From NCBI GenBank assembly GCA_029204225.1, contig CM055113.1, positions 20,481,798 to 20,545,797 of the forward strand: a stretch of 64,000 nt of DNA, written 5' to 3'. The notes under the pieces are model-generated. The model was not told the origin of the DNA and searched no databases. It worked only from the letters and a program-made list of their open reading frames with translations. Positions 22,686-41,820 of this stretch are shown piece by piece. The stretch comes from Diphasiastrum complanatum (Eukaryota > Streptophyta > Lycopodiopsida > Lycopodiales > Lycopodiaceae). A program made the position numbers and the translations under genes. Numbering within the stretch: the stretch's first letter is position 1; each line of letters opens with the position of its first letter.

Positions 22686-23270
22686 TTGGAACTCAACAAA
22701 GCATAACTAATTAACTTCCCCAATCCGTCTCAAAGCATTAGCGACACAATTCGACGTACCTCGACGGTACTTAATGTCGAATTCGAACTCTTGAATGAGT
22801 TTCGACCAGCGGGCCTTACGACCCCTAAGGTCTGAGGCATCACAGATATACTTAAGAGACTCATGATCTATCATAACCACAAATTTAGATCAGTACAAAC
22901 AATGTTTCCAGATCTTTAATGCGTGGATGACAACAAAAAATTCCTTCTCATAAGTAGAATATCTACGTTGAGCTGGGTCCAACTTCTTGCTCTAGAAAGC
23001 CACCAGTCTACCATCCTGATAAAGGACTGCACCTACCACATAGTCACTAGCATCCGTTTCCACTAGGGTCCATTATGTGTAAGATAGGGGTTGTAGACAC
23101 CAACATCGTCAAAGCTTCAAAGCTTTGATTAAGTTCATCAGTCCAAACAACAGGTGGATTGATTTTCGAACGCCTTCCGGCCTTCTTCTTATTACCTTTT
23201 TTAGTTTTCTGTTTGGCTTTCTTCACTCCCTTAAGAAGATTTGTTAGAGGCAATGCAACTAAGACATAGT
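22686..23270 (-). pseudogene. Gypsy RNase H region, degenerate
   Basis: Lies between reverse transcriptase and integrase. The fragment VVWTDELNQSFEALTMLV matches the connection region ahead of RNase H. Further on, the minus strand keeps an Asp-Ala-Ser block and an evenly spaced hydrophobic pattern typical of the domain, with stops. A lysine-rich insertion (KKAKQKTKKGNKKK) precedes it. Confidence 0.7.
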
Positions 23271-23271
23271 C

Positions 23272-23984
23272 TTAAATGAATTTGTGGAAAAACCCTGTGA
23301 AGCCGAAACAAGATTTTACTTCCCTAATGGTTTTCAAGATAGGCCAATCATAAACTTTCTGGACCTTATCGTAGTCGAGCTCAAGACCAAGATCAAACAC
23401 GATATGTCCTAAATACTTGAGTCGAGTTTGAAAAAACTCACATTTAGACTCTTTAGCATGAAGCTTTGCCTGTCTTAGATTATCTAAGACTGTACGCAAA
23501 TGCGCTTCGTGCTCCTCAAGAGTCTTACTATAAATCAATATGTCATCTAAAAATACCACAAGAAACCTCCCCAGATATGGACGAAGAATATCGTTCATCA
23601 TCTGTTGGAAGGTTGTTGGGGCATTTGTTAGACCAAAAAGAAAACTAAAATTTTGTAATGGCCATACCTAGTACAAAAACCAGTTTTGGAAACATCCCTC
23701 TCGTGTATTCTAATTTGATGGTACCCCAACCTAAGGTCCAATTTGGTAAAATTTTTAGCACCATTCAATCGGTCCATTAAGTTGTCCATTCGAGGTAAGG
23801 GATAACAGTGCTTAGTTGTCATTTTATTAAGCTTTTTGTAATCGACACAAAGACGAATATCGCCGTCTTTCTTGTCGGTTAGCAAAACAAGAGCTCCCCA
23901 AGGGGATTTACTAGGCCTGATATGGCCTTTACGTAAAAGCTCCTTAAGTTGGCTAGCAACTTCATCTTCTTCCTTCGGGCTCAT
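23272..23984 (-). pseudogene. Gypsy reverse transcriptase
   Basis: Two abutting minus-strand frames cover the domain. 23984-23628 carries [35 protein letters not shown] and [15 protein letters not shown]. 23601-23272 carries the catalytic FLDD box (Asp-Asp encoded at about 23547-23542), IYSKTLEEHEAHL and LKYLGHIV. A frameshift near 23610 separates them. Family: Ty3/gypsy reverse transcriptase. Confidence 0.9.
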
Positions 23985-24339
23985 CCTGTAAGGAAAAAGT
24001 TATACAAGAGAGTTGTCTGGAAGGAGATCTATGTGATGGTGTACACCCTGTGAGGGGGGAAGACCCTCAGGCAACTGCTCAGGGAATAAGTCACTAAATT
24101 CCTCCATAAGTCTCTTAAAGATGTTGCCCTCAGGCAAAGATTCTAAATTATTATCAAAAAAAGATAATGCTTTAGAAAAAGATGATACATCAACATTGAT
24201 ATTATGAGTACTAAAAGCATCTATGTAAAATTTATCTTTTAGATAACATAAATACGATACTCAGAATTCAAAATACCTTGATTTGCTTTATGAGCAGTTA
24301 CAAAAGGTAGATCAGGCTCATCGCCTTTAAGACAAACCA

Positions 24340-24640
24340 ATGAGTCATTATGCGAAAGAAATACACTGAGATACATAGTCTTTCTTTAAGGGCTCATTCC
24401 TAGCATAAAACCACTTTTTACCTAGGATTATATCCACCTTATCTAGATTCATGACATGAAAAGACAAACTATCTACATAGTCTTGAATCTTCAACGACAC
24501 GTGGGGGACAAAATGGTCCCAGACCTGCTGCTTCCCACCAGCTGCCATCCTAACCACATACTTGTGGTCACTTGGTGCGGTTGCCAATTGCAGCTTTTGC
24601 ACCAACATTAGAAAAAATTTGAGCACAAAAGGGGCCTTTC
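24340..24640 (-). pseudogene. Gypsy aspartic protease remnant
   Basis: Minus-strand frame with FHVMNLDKVDIILGKKWF, which matches the C-terminal Asp-x-Ile-Leu-Gly-x-x-Trp motif of gypsy retropepsins, between the Gag zinc knuckle and reverse transcriptase. The catalytic DT/SG triad lies outside this open frame and was not seen intact. Confidence 0.6.
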
Positions 24641-25215
24641 AAAAAGATACATTTTATTTTTTTTCTCAAAAGTTTCTTCCACATGGTCCAAAAAAAACAC
24701 TCAAATTTGAAATTTACGTAACGTAGCTCCTTCAAATTGATTTTCTTTTCTTTTTAAAAGAACTGTAATTTTGCGTTGGGGGCAGCCCGTAACTAAGCCA
24801 TTTTATTTCTAACAACCCCGGATCAACTGCGCTTGAAAGAGATATCGGGTTGACCAAGAGTTGACCAACCAAAACTTTGACTAGCCATAACTTCTTCACC
24901 GTAGCTTGGAACTGGGTCATGTTGGGTGTCGTCGAAAAGCTCTCGTCGAGGGCTTTCTAATGGCACCGTAATCGTCTCAATCCGAGTTGCCGTTCAAAAG
25001 TTATGATTTTTTTTTTCAATCACAAATTGTACTACGCACATAATAGCTAATCATCGAAGACTGTGTGAGCAAGATTGCGGGCAGAAAAAGATTTTATTTT
25101 AGTATTTTACATTGCCAAACAATTGTCATCTTACGTGACAATCCTTATAGGGCCCTTTCCAAGGCCAAATTTTTTCTAATGCTTAGCATTAATAAAATTA
25201 TGCGTAGAACCGTCG

Positions 25216-26109
25216 TCAAAAGGAATACTCACAGGCTGCGAACCCACTCATGCGAATGAGATCGTGAGGTCCAAACACTGCAGTATTAAAACAACAATTT
25301 CTACAAACTGTTTCATCTTTAAAATATATATCAATGCAAGAAATAGAAGAATTACCTGGTGTCTTAAAGGAGCGGCCACCCTTCTTCCATCTTTTCGGGC
25401 AGTCCTTGGAAAGGTGCCCCTTCTCCATGCAGGAGAAACACAGCCCGTCGCTTTTGGCCTTGTTGAAGTCCGCTCTCTCCAATTAAGGGCGCTTCTTTTT
25501 CTTCCCCGACCATTCACTCCTTGCCCTTTTTGAAAAGAGGGCCCCCAGAGGGTTTGTCTTGGGCTTCGGGCGAAACGTGTGCGTGTCGTCGAAAATGCGA
25601 GCGAAACGCACGACATTCTCTAAGGACTGTGGCTGATTACGACGGACCTCCAACTGATATTCTTTGGGCAAGCCCAAATTAGAATGCAGCTTAAGGAGTA
25701 CGCCGTCTATGCGGTTAAAAAACCGCAAAGCAGCCTCCTGGAAGTCCTGCAAATAGACGTCCAAGGGCTTCGTCCTCATTTGCAACGTGGCAAATCGACG
25801 ATAATATTCAAAATCGTCTAAGACAGATATAAAGGCAGCCTTAAAGGCTACTTGGAAGTCATCCCAAGTGGTTGGGACTGTAGCTCGGTCTTTAAGATCC
25901 TGCCACCATGAATACGTCTTACCACGTAAAAACATGATAGCCGTCGAAATTCGCGAGCTATCTGGTAGATCGTGCATGGAAAAATGCGACGTCCATCGAT
26001 CTAACCAGGCTAACACCACATCTTGGTGTATGTCCTTCTTCTCACTGTAAAAAATTCCGGAGTAAACATCGGATTTAGGAGAGCGTGTCAAGACTGGGAC
26101 ATAGCCCAA
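25216..26109 (-). pseudogene. Gypsy Gag with CCHC zinc knuckle
   Basis: The minus-strand frame 26109-25483 encodes a retrotransposon Gag domain (LRGKTYSWWQDLKDRA, TTWDDFQVAFKAAF, MRTKPLDVYLQDFQEAALRF). A shifted frame, 25482-25216, carries the nucleic-acid-binding knuckle CFSCMEKGHLSKDC (C-x2-C-x4-H-x4-C). The tail is rich in Lys and Arg. One frameshift near 25483 separates capsid and nucleocapsid parts. Confidence 0.88.
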
Positions 26110-27020
26110 ATCTCAGTCTACACCCTTATGCAAAAAAGACAGGTGGGGCCCAAAAAAGGCCCTATTTGTCCTTTCTAGGCCTTTTTAGCCATGTGGGGCT
26201 ACCCAAAGGTGCCACATGGCTCATGGACCTCAAGGATTTATCCAATTCAATTTTGGCCCTTTCTCCTCTCTCCAACTCCTACGTACCACAACTCTCGTCA
26301 CTCTTTTGGAGATCTCACTCTTTTGGAGATCTGCATGTACAAAGGAGGAGAAAGGAGAAAGTAAGACCTATAAGGACAGGATTCCAAGAATTCTCTTGGT
26401 TTATTTTCTTTTAAGATTCACTCTCAAGGAAGAGCATCCCCCCCCGTGACTGCGGGTCCGCGCCCCCACCGTACGCTGCCGCTGCAGCTGCTGCTGGACC
26501 AAATTAAAGTTGTTTGTTTTTTTTTTTTTTTAAAAGTACAATCTCTGTCAGGTGGACAGAACGAGGCAAGAGGGCTGGCGCTAGAACTAAGCGCGGTCCC
26601 TCAGCCACCAAATTGGTTCCAAAGATTCCTATATCAAATAGGCCCACGAATTTCAAGGTGATGAAATACTTGAGTAACACAAAGTATGAACCAAACTTAT
26701 AAAAAGTTTATCAAAATAACTTTTCCCAAACCAAGGAGTTAAGAAAACTTTAGGAATCAATTTATAGGTTTATAAACCGTGAGATTTAAAAAACTTAGTA
26801 AACCCATAACTTCTCTTCCAACAAATAGAAAAACTTAATATTCCGGAAGTTTTAAAGGTTAGAGAAAAAAGAAAAGCCTATGATAAGAAAATTACTAGTT
26901 AACAAACAATACATCGATATTTCAACCTTATCAAAATAGATTGAACCAGCCACATTCCTATAAGGAATAACAATGCAAAGGCCAAAAGGGGAACTTGTGC
27001 ACCTATCAAAGAAATCAACA

Positions 27021-27032
27021 GCTTTGATACCA
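27021..27032 (-). other. Gypsy primer binding site (initiator Met-tRNA type)
   Basis: The minus strand reads TGGTATCAAAGC two bases inside the LTR, one mismatch from the usual TGGTATCAGAGC. This marks 27035-27503 as the 5' LTR. Confidence 0.9.
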
Positions 27033-27034
27033 AC

Positions 27035-27503
27035 TGTTACAACTCCCTAGGCTCATCGACTACCTTGAAGGTTCCGCACACCCCACACCAGTGATGACGC
27101 ACCATAACCGCTCATCCATAGGGTCACAACCGACCCACCGCCATGCGCTGGAGCAATCAACATAATCATGCCCGGTCAAGCCTCCTACGATAACTGGCGT
27201 CCCATACCACCAACAATCGCACTCGGCTCTCCCTAGCACACATCTCTTGGCCTGGAGATATATCTTGGCTCATGCACGTGCTCTTCATCCACCAACTCCC
27301 GGGTAGACTGAGTGAATGGTAAGAGGGAAACCCCACTACTAAATAGGCATAGCACAGTGGGTCCCATCAAGCACGGTCCTGCCGACGACATGTGACCACC
27401 TAGGATGGTGACGCGTGGCACCTAGACAAGTCGAAAACTCCAGTCCTGCGTCATGCCCCTTGCGAGGCCATCACTGAAGGGAGTACCGTTATGGTACATA
27501 ACA
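27035..27503 (-). repeat. Gypsy 5' LTR (469 bp)
   Basis: Partner of 20993-21460, adjacent to the primer binding site. The plus-strand terminus is TGTTACAACT and the other end ACATAACA. Confidence 0.93.
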
Positions 27504-27924
27504 ACAGTGATGCTCTTATTATAGGGGAAGGCCCCTTGGACATGGGCCTATCTTGACGTAATAATCGATTGAAAAAGTTAGCAAACATAGAAAACATGTA
27601 TAGAATAGATTGGTTTGAAAATCCTTAGAAACATATAGTTTTCTACACCTTCTATTTTTAGTAAGTATGATAACAAAAACTTTGCACATTTATGTGATTT
27701 CCTTAGTAAAAACTAAATCATTTCTATTTGTAGTAAGTGCACATATTTTGCCAATTAAGAGGTCTTGCAAATAAGGAGAAACTGTTTTCAAGAGGTCGTT
27801 AGGAATAGGTAGTTAAACTATTATGACAAGCCATGGATTGTTTTGCATATACCTCAAAGAACATATCCTCTTGCAAACTCAAATACCATTTGAAATAATT
27901 TAGGCAAAGCTAATTGTTAAGAGA

Positions 27925-35346
<7,422 letters not shown>

Positions 35347-35409
35347 CCTTGGCAAAGATCTGCGAGGCAGGATCGCGTTCTCGTGAGAGAGCTTCAAAGA
35401 GCAGCTCCT

Positions 35410-35700
35410 TCCTGTGCGCCCTGCACTTTGAGGTTTCCATGCCCTTCAAAGCCTTTCTGCCTTTCATTCAACGCCTTTCAGGGCCTGCTTTGAAGCTTCC
35501 CCTGCCCTTCACGACCATTCTCCCTTTCATAGGATGCCTTTCAAGCCCGCACTTTGAAGCTTTCCCTGCCCTTCACAGGCTTTTTCCCTTTCATAGGATG
35601 CCTTTCAGGCCTGCACTTTGAGGCTTTCCTTGCCCTTCAGAACCTTTTTACTTTTCATAAGATGCCTTTCAGGCCTGCACTTTGAAGCTATAACCGGCCT
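35410..35700. repeat. Tandem repeat, about 4.5 copies of a 63-64-bp unit, just upstream of ALDH3 copy B
   Basis: The word (t/c)gcctttca recurs at 35472, 35535, 35599 and 35663, spacing 63, 64 and 64 bases. Units also share cactttgaagct and cccttcacaggc-like words. The array lies about 60-350 bp upstream of the copy B ATG, in its promoter or 5' UTR. Only one or two related units are visible upstream of copy A (about 1690-1800). Confidence 0.9.
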
Positions 35701-35734
35701 TCAAATCCCGTTTTTTCGTTTCATACCATGCAAC

Positions 35735-35830
35735 GTAAACATACCCATGTAAATATATTTATATATATGCCCATGCAACGCAAATATACCCATGCAATGC
35801 AAGTATATCATGCAATGCACTTATAATATT
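35735..35830. repeat. Short degenerate repeats of cccatgcaa(c/t)gcaa(a/g)tata
   Basis: Three to four imperfect copies of an 18-25-base motif upstream of the 64-bp array. A local AT-rich tandem run. Confidence 0.6.
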
Positions 35831-36027
35831 CCCACTTTAAAAGCCCATAGGAATGAATACTTAAATGTAAAATTTCTTTTCATATGTATCTTGTTAAAAC
35901 TTTCAGTCGAACCCTGATCTCAACACAAATTTCAGGCTATTTTTTCTTTGTATACAGAGTTACGCCACTAGTGGGTTATACACAACATTTACAGCCTGAC
36001 AACGCCAAGTGAACAGCAAGCTCCTAA

Positions 36028-36108
36028 GATCACTACACAACGGCTGGGATTTGAGCCTGCGCCTTGCCGGTCGCAGTCAACCACTCTACCCAAGCACCGC
36101 GCTGCGAT
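36028..36108 (-). repeat. tRNA-derived SINE-like head (pol III A and B boxes)
   Basis: The minus strand holds an A-box-like TGGGTAGAGTGG followed, about 30 bases later, by a B-box-like GGCTCAAATCC (close to GGTTCGANTCC). Between them is tgactgcgaccggcaaggcgca, a layout seen at the 5' end of plant tRNA-related SINEs. A complete cloverleaf is not convincing: the T stem is mismatched and the acceptor ends do not pair. A decayed tRNA gene is the alternative. The 3' end of any SINE body was not found. Confidence 0.5.
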
Positions 36109-36264
36109 GGACAATTTCAGGCTCTTCACAAAATCTTGCAATCAAGTCTCGTGTATGGTTGTACTTTGTTGCACCTTGTTATACAGCTGCAATACCTATT
36201 CGACATGCTTGCTACTTTTTGTTAGAAAATAATAAAGTGCAATGTCAATTTGTATACTAATGGG

Positions 36265-36796
36265 TGTGCGTCCCTTGAAGTTACTATGTTAGGGAAATAG
36301 GCCAATGTGCCTTGATGGTTCTTATAAGTCATGAAAAACACAAAACTGCTATTTCATGTGATGGTTGAATTTGAAGTTATGACTCCCTCACTACATAAAA
36401 GAAATGTAATTTCAAACTTATGGAACTTCGTCTTTCTTTTTTTAAGTTCTAAAGTTTGCATAACCTTGAACATTGACAAACTCCTATTTTTAGATGGGAG
36501 GATAATTAACTTTGGTCATTGTATGTGATCATAAAAATGCAAAGATCCCAATATACACAAGGTGAGGATGTATAAACCATTTATTGAATTTGTGTAGATG
36601 AATTGTGTTCTAATAGTTATCTATGTTCATGTAAAGGCATCATATTAACGCTCCACTAAAGTTGTCATTAGAGGAGGTTGCTAGAAATAATAGAGTGTAA
36701 TAATGTCAACTAGGCTAATAATAGTAATGGGCCTATGTGCCTTAAAGATACTATGTTAGAAAAATAGGCCAATGTGCTTTAATGGTTCTAAGTCAA
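36265..36796. repeat. Dispersed direct repeat of about 65 bp
   Basis: The segment at 36285-36330 (actatgttagggaaatagg, then ccaatgtgccttgatggttct) recurs at about 36750-36796 with few changes. The gap is roughly 465 bases. It may be the ends of an unrecognised non-autonomous element. Confidence 0.5.
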
Positions 36797-36935
36797 TTAT
36801 ATGGTCTTTACAATGTGAACAAAGTCATCGAGTAAGTGCTTAGATGTGAAGAGGCACAACCTCCTCCCTATCTCTCTCACATACTCTCTTCTTCCTCAAT
36901 ATTGTACTGTGCAAGCTTAGTAAATACAAGCAGTT

Positions 36936-38100
<1,165 letters not shown>

Positions 38101-38112
38101 ATAAACTATAAC

Positions 38113-38514
38113 TTACTTGAATGCACGGATTCGTCTTTTTCTATAACCTCCTCTGGATGATAGATCACATATATCCTTGGTCACCAGTGTTTTCCTCTTG
38201 TTGCTTCGGACCTTTCTGTTGAGCACATCCATATCTTTAACAAGAGACAAATATGAGATACGCATGGATTGGAATGCAGTTTTTATCTCATCATTACTAT
38301 TTGTAAAATGATGCAAAGAAGATTTCAACCTTTGGATCTCCTTCTTGAACATCTCATTTTCTTCCAAACAAGTTTTCCACTTTGTAGACTTTTCTTCGCA
38401 CTCTTTAAATATTTTCCTTGATTCCTCTTCCAAATAATATATTCTTTGCATTGAATGTGCATTCCCATAGAGCATCAAATTCTCACAATAACCCAAAAGG
38501 CCATTTTTTGCCAT
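38113..38514 (-). CDS. Hypothetical coiled-coil ORF, 133 aa
   Basis: Not recognised. The frame is rich in Glu, Lys and Leu, with heptad-like spacing (YYLEEESRKIFKECEEKSTK, then FKKEIQRLKSSLHHF), and ends in a basic tail (RGGYRKRRIRAFK). It lies in a repeat-rich region next to copia debris. It could be an exon of an uncharacterised protein, an element-encoded protein or a chance frame. No splice partner was identified. Confidence 0.25.
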   Translation of the reverse strand: MAKNGLLGYCENLMLYGNAHSMQRIYYLEEESRKIFKECEEKSTKWKTCLEENEMFKKEIQRLKSSLHHFTNSNDEIKTAFQSMRISYLSLVKDMDVLNRKVRSNKRKTLVTKDICDLSSRGGYRKRRIRAFK

Positions 38515-38789
38515 GACACATATAGATTATTAATTGGCTCACCGAATGAAAATCCGGATGTTGCAATGAACATGGATCAATATGATACAATGTTCATAAT
38601 GACCATAAATCTACATGCTTTAGCTTTTCCTCTATGTAGCGGATCACATCAGAAGTTGACAATTTGGGTTGTTTTGAATTTTTTGTCCTTAGCGGAGCAT
38701 ATTCTGGTGACAGATCCACATGAAGATGATAAAGCTTTGTCATCAGTACACTACTATAGTAACAAACAACACAATGACAATAATAAAGC

Positions 38790-38895
38790 TAGAGATGGCG
38801 CTAATGACACTGGAGATAGAGATTTTGCTAAAGACTTGTTTGACCCTGGAGATAGAGATGGCGCTACTTGTTTGACCTTGGAGATAGAGATGGAG
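38790..38895. repeat. Short tandem repeat with gga-gatagagatggc motif
   Basis: The phrase ctggagatagagatggcgct and variants recur at roughly 30 to 50-base spacing. Minor local duplication. Confidence 0.55.
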
Positions 38896-39184
38896 TAGGC
38901 TTTGTTTCTGAAATGTCACTCCTAATTCAAATTTTTTAGTGTTCCCAACTATTGGGAGAGAATATTTCAGCATTTTAAAAAATTATACTTTAACTGTGGT
39001 AAAACACCAGTGAAGTTTGATGTGACTAAACTAAAATGCATTCATTTACAATGGAAAGTAGTGCGGGCAGATGCCTAAAGAAGTTAGAAAATGATATTTT
39101 TTAATTATTTTATAGTTATTTTTCTCTCTCCATCATGGCATTTCTTATAGGCCCCTCTTTGGGCCCATATTTTCTCTAATGGAG

Positions 39185-40562
39185 CTTTGATCTTCCTTTG
39201 GGTTTGATTTTCAACAGATGCTTTGAACTGCTTGAAGAACTTGAATGTTTATGATTTGTTCTTAAAAAAATAAGTAGCAGTCCTTCGAGAGAAGTCGTCA
39301 ATGAAGGTTAGGAAATAGAGAGCTCCCCTTGTTGAAGCAGTCTGCATTGGGCCACAAATGTCGCTATGTACAAGATCAAGCAAACCTTTGGAAATATGAA
39401 GTGAATTAGAATAAAAGGACTTCTAGCATGCTTGCTAATAATATAGCTTTCACATGGAGAAGTTGGTTTGCTAACAGAAGGAAGATCTTGTACTAGATTC
39501 TAAGTCGACATTTGTTGAATACTATTGAAGTTAAGATGGCCTAGTCTAAAATGCCAGAGCATATCAGTTGATTCAGAAGTGGATGTCTGAAGATCTTGAC
39601 TATTAGAAGATTAGTAGTGGCCGAGTTTGTAAAGATAGCCACTTCTTCTCCCGAAAGCTAGAACTTTTTGGGATTTGTCAAGAATTGTGCAGCCGTCTGT
39701 ATCGAATTCAACCCTCCATCCTAAATCAACGATTTTGCTAACTGGGAGTAGATTTTTGGCCAGATTTGGAATGTGAAGAACGTTTCACCTTTCTGAAATT
39801 CGACCTTGAATGTTCCTTCACCCTCGATCGAATGAGATGAGTTGTCTCCAAGTTGCACAACTCAAGAGTGGGTGAATGACCTGTAGTGTTGTGTTGCTCC
39901 AAAATCTAGATACCAGGAATTGATATCCAGTTGTTCTCCAATCTTGGTCATGAAAGTTGCTTCATCTTCCTCCTTGTTGCTGAATTGAGTGACTGGTTGT
40001 AGCATTATGTGCTTGTTGTTGGAACTACTTTTTTTTCTCCATAAGGTTTTTGAAAGTGTTGAGATGACTCAAAACATTATTTGTGTCAGACATTCTCAGA
40101 GTGAAGAATTTCTTCCTCAAATGAAGTTTGGAATTGACGTCCCTGATTTTGTAGAGAGTTGCTAGGATGTCAGTCTGAGTAGTACATGTATGGCTGATCT
40201 GGGTATCTTTGATATTGAGAGTGATCATGGCAAATGCCTTGCCATCTCTCAATCTCCATTTCGTGATGATGGACACATCACCTTCTGGTTTGAGTTTTGT
40301 GCTATCAACGATGTCCCATAGTTCTTTGGCTAGTATTATGACCTTCATCTTGAACTTCTAGAGATGGTAGTTATCTCCATCGAGTTTGTCAATAAGAGAT
40401 TAACTAGAAGACGGATCCATTCTAGTTTGAGCAAGATCATTGGTAGAAACAATGATATTGGAATATTTTGGTTGCGTGCTTGCTAGAAGGATGTCCTGAT
40501 AGAAACAAGATTGATAATCTACAGTAGAAATGTAGATTAGTAAACTGCCTGCTCTGATACCA
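39185..40562 (-). mobile_element. Ty1/copia element fragment: primer site, gag, pre-integrase, partial integrase
   Basis: On the minus strand, the primer binding site TGGTATCAGAGC at 40562-40551 is followed by a Gag start at about 40419 (LDGDNYH with stops). A Gag frame follows at 40348-40025 (LWDIVDSTKL, KAFAMITLNIKD, FFTLRMSDTNNVLSHLNTFKNL). Pre-integrase debris comes next (39980-39600). The start of the integrase reads YFLTFIDDFSRR then YFFKNKS near 39400-39280. The integrase breaks off near 39190 in unrelated DNA, so catalytic residues after the first Asp block, reverse transcriptase and RNase H are absent. Confidence 0.82.
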
Positions 40563-41020
40563 TGTCAGAAATTGAGAGGTTTAGATGATATCGGATTAAT
40601 AGAGGATTGATAGAAACAGAACTCTGATATCATATCGTGATGAGTGGCAGCGGAAGCTTGAGCGCAAGTGTGTGTAGGATCAGAAGTGCCAAAGTTAGGA
40701 GCAGAAATATTCAAGATGAATGAATCATATAAAGTGCAAATGACCAACACAGTAGGGACATACAAATTGCACTCTGATAAAAATCAACAATGAGTATAAT
40801 GTCTTGAAGTAATAACTCCAGTTTTCATTTTTGAGCATGATAACATTGATTGCTCTCTCGTTCTCATATGTTATGTATATGTATATATACAAGTGTCTTC
40901 TACTTGCTAAAAATTGTCTTACAAGTATTAATTGCTATCTGCTATATTTATTACAACCGCCTTGTAACTGTGAGTGTATGTACAAAGTAGGTGACTGTCA
41001 TTTGAGATATTTTGAAGTCA
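40563..41020 (-). repeat. Probable 5' LTR of the copia fragment (outer end uncertain)
   Basis: Starts on the plus strand with TGTCAGAAATTG immediately next to the primer binding site, as expected for an LTR end. Contains a TATA-like tatatatac stretch near 40875. The other border was not located. Confidence 0.45.
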
Positions 41021-41024
41021 GGTG

Positions 41025-41355
41025 AGTCCAATTGATTAAGGGTTGATGAAGTTGGTTTGTGATTGGAGCAAAAATCCTGAAAATCTTGAAGGTGCCTCTA
41101 GGTGCACAAAATCCGAATGTCTGACAAAACGAAGTCGAATTTCGGCAAGGTTTCAGGATGTTCATTATTTGAATGGTTTTAAGACTGAGCATTAAAATCC
41201 AATAAATTTGACATTTGACTCAAATAAAATCTAAATACAATGGATCTAAATATTATGCTTGACATTTCACACATGTGGACAAGTCCTCATACGTGTGGAT
41301 CCACATAGATATCAAACTAATTACATTTACAAGGTCAAAATTGTAAAATCTAACA
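41025..41355 (-). repeat. Probable 3' LTR of the next copia element
   Basis: The minus strand begins TGTTAGATTTTAC at 41355, directly after a purine tract (aaaattgaagaagag on the minus strand, 41370-41356) that fits a polypurine tract. Parts of it resemble the insertion in intron 3 of ALDH3 copy A. The lower boundary is estimated. Confidence 0.55.
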
Positions 41356-41523
41356 CTCTTCTTCAATTTTTAGCTTGATACATCTATCTACAACACCTAA
41401 GGCTGATCTTAACTTGATAAATGAAACCTTTGGCAAGGCTTTAGTGAGTAGATCAGCAAGGCAATTTGAAGAAGATACATGTTGCCACTTGATCTCCTTT
41501 GCTTGAACCTTTTCCCTCACAAA

Positions 41524-41820
41524 ATGGTGAGCAATCTCTATGTGCTTGCTCCTTGCATGGAATGTGGGATTGGTTGCTAATGCTTGGCTTCGTTGGTTGT
41601 CACAATATGTGATTGGCTACTCCTTGGCCTCCATGACTTGTAGCTCCACCAATAGCCTCTTTAACCACAAGATGGTGAGCAATCTCTATGTGCTTGCTCC
41701 TTGCATGGAACGTGGGATTGGTTGCTAATGCTTGGCTTCATTGGTTGTCACAATATATCATTGGCTGCTCCTCGGCCTCCATGACTTGTAGCTCCACCGT
41801 TAGCCTCTTTAACCACAAGA
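41524..41820. repeat. 148-bp tandem duplication within copia RNase H sequence
   Basis: The block starting atggtgagcaatctctatg at 41524 is repeated at 41672 with few differences. The unit length is not a multiple of three, so it breaks the frame of the element. Confidence 0.85.

Larger units (their letters stand above)
20993..27503 (-). mobile_element. Ty3/gypsy LTR retrotransposon (chromovirus-like), degenerate
   Basis: Two LTRs (20993-21460 and 27035-27503) begin TGTTACAACTCCCTAGG and end in ACATAACA. Flanking pentamers are atagt (20988-20992) and acagt (27504-27508), a target duplication with one difference. On the minus strand the order is LTR, primer binding site TGGTATCAAAGC (27032-27021; one base off the usual initiator-Met complement), gag, protease, reverse transcriptase, RNase H, integrase, polypurine tract (G-run at 21461-21470), LTR. 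Integrase placed after RNase H is the Ty3/gypsy order. Reading frames are broken by several stops and shifts, so the copy is not autonomous. It interrupts the 3' flank of ALDH3 copy B. Confidence 0.93.

Noticed and set aside
36028-36108. Functional tRNA gene
   Set aside because: A and B boxes are present, but acceptor and T stems do not pair well and the B box deviates; called a SINE-like head instead.
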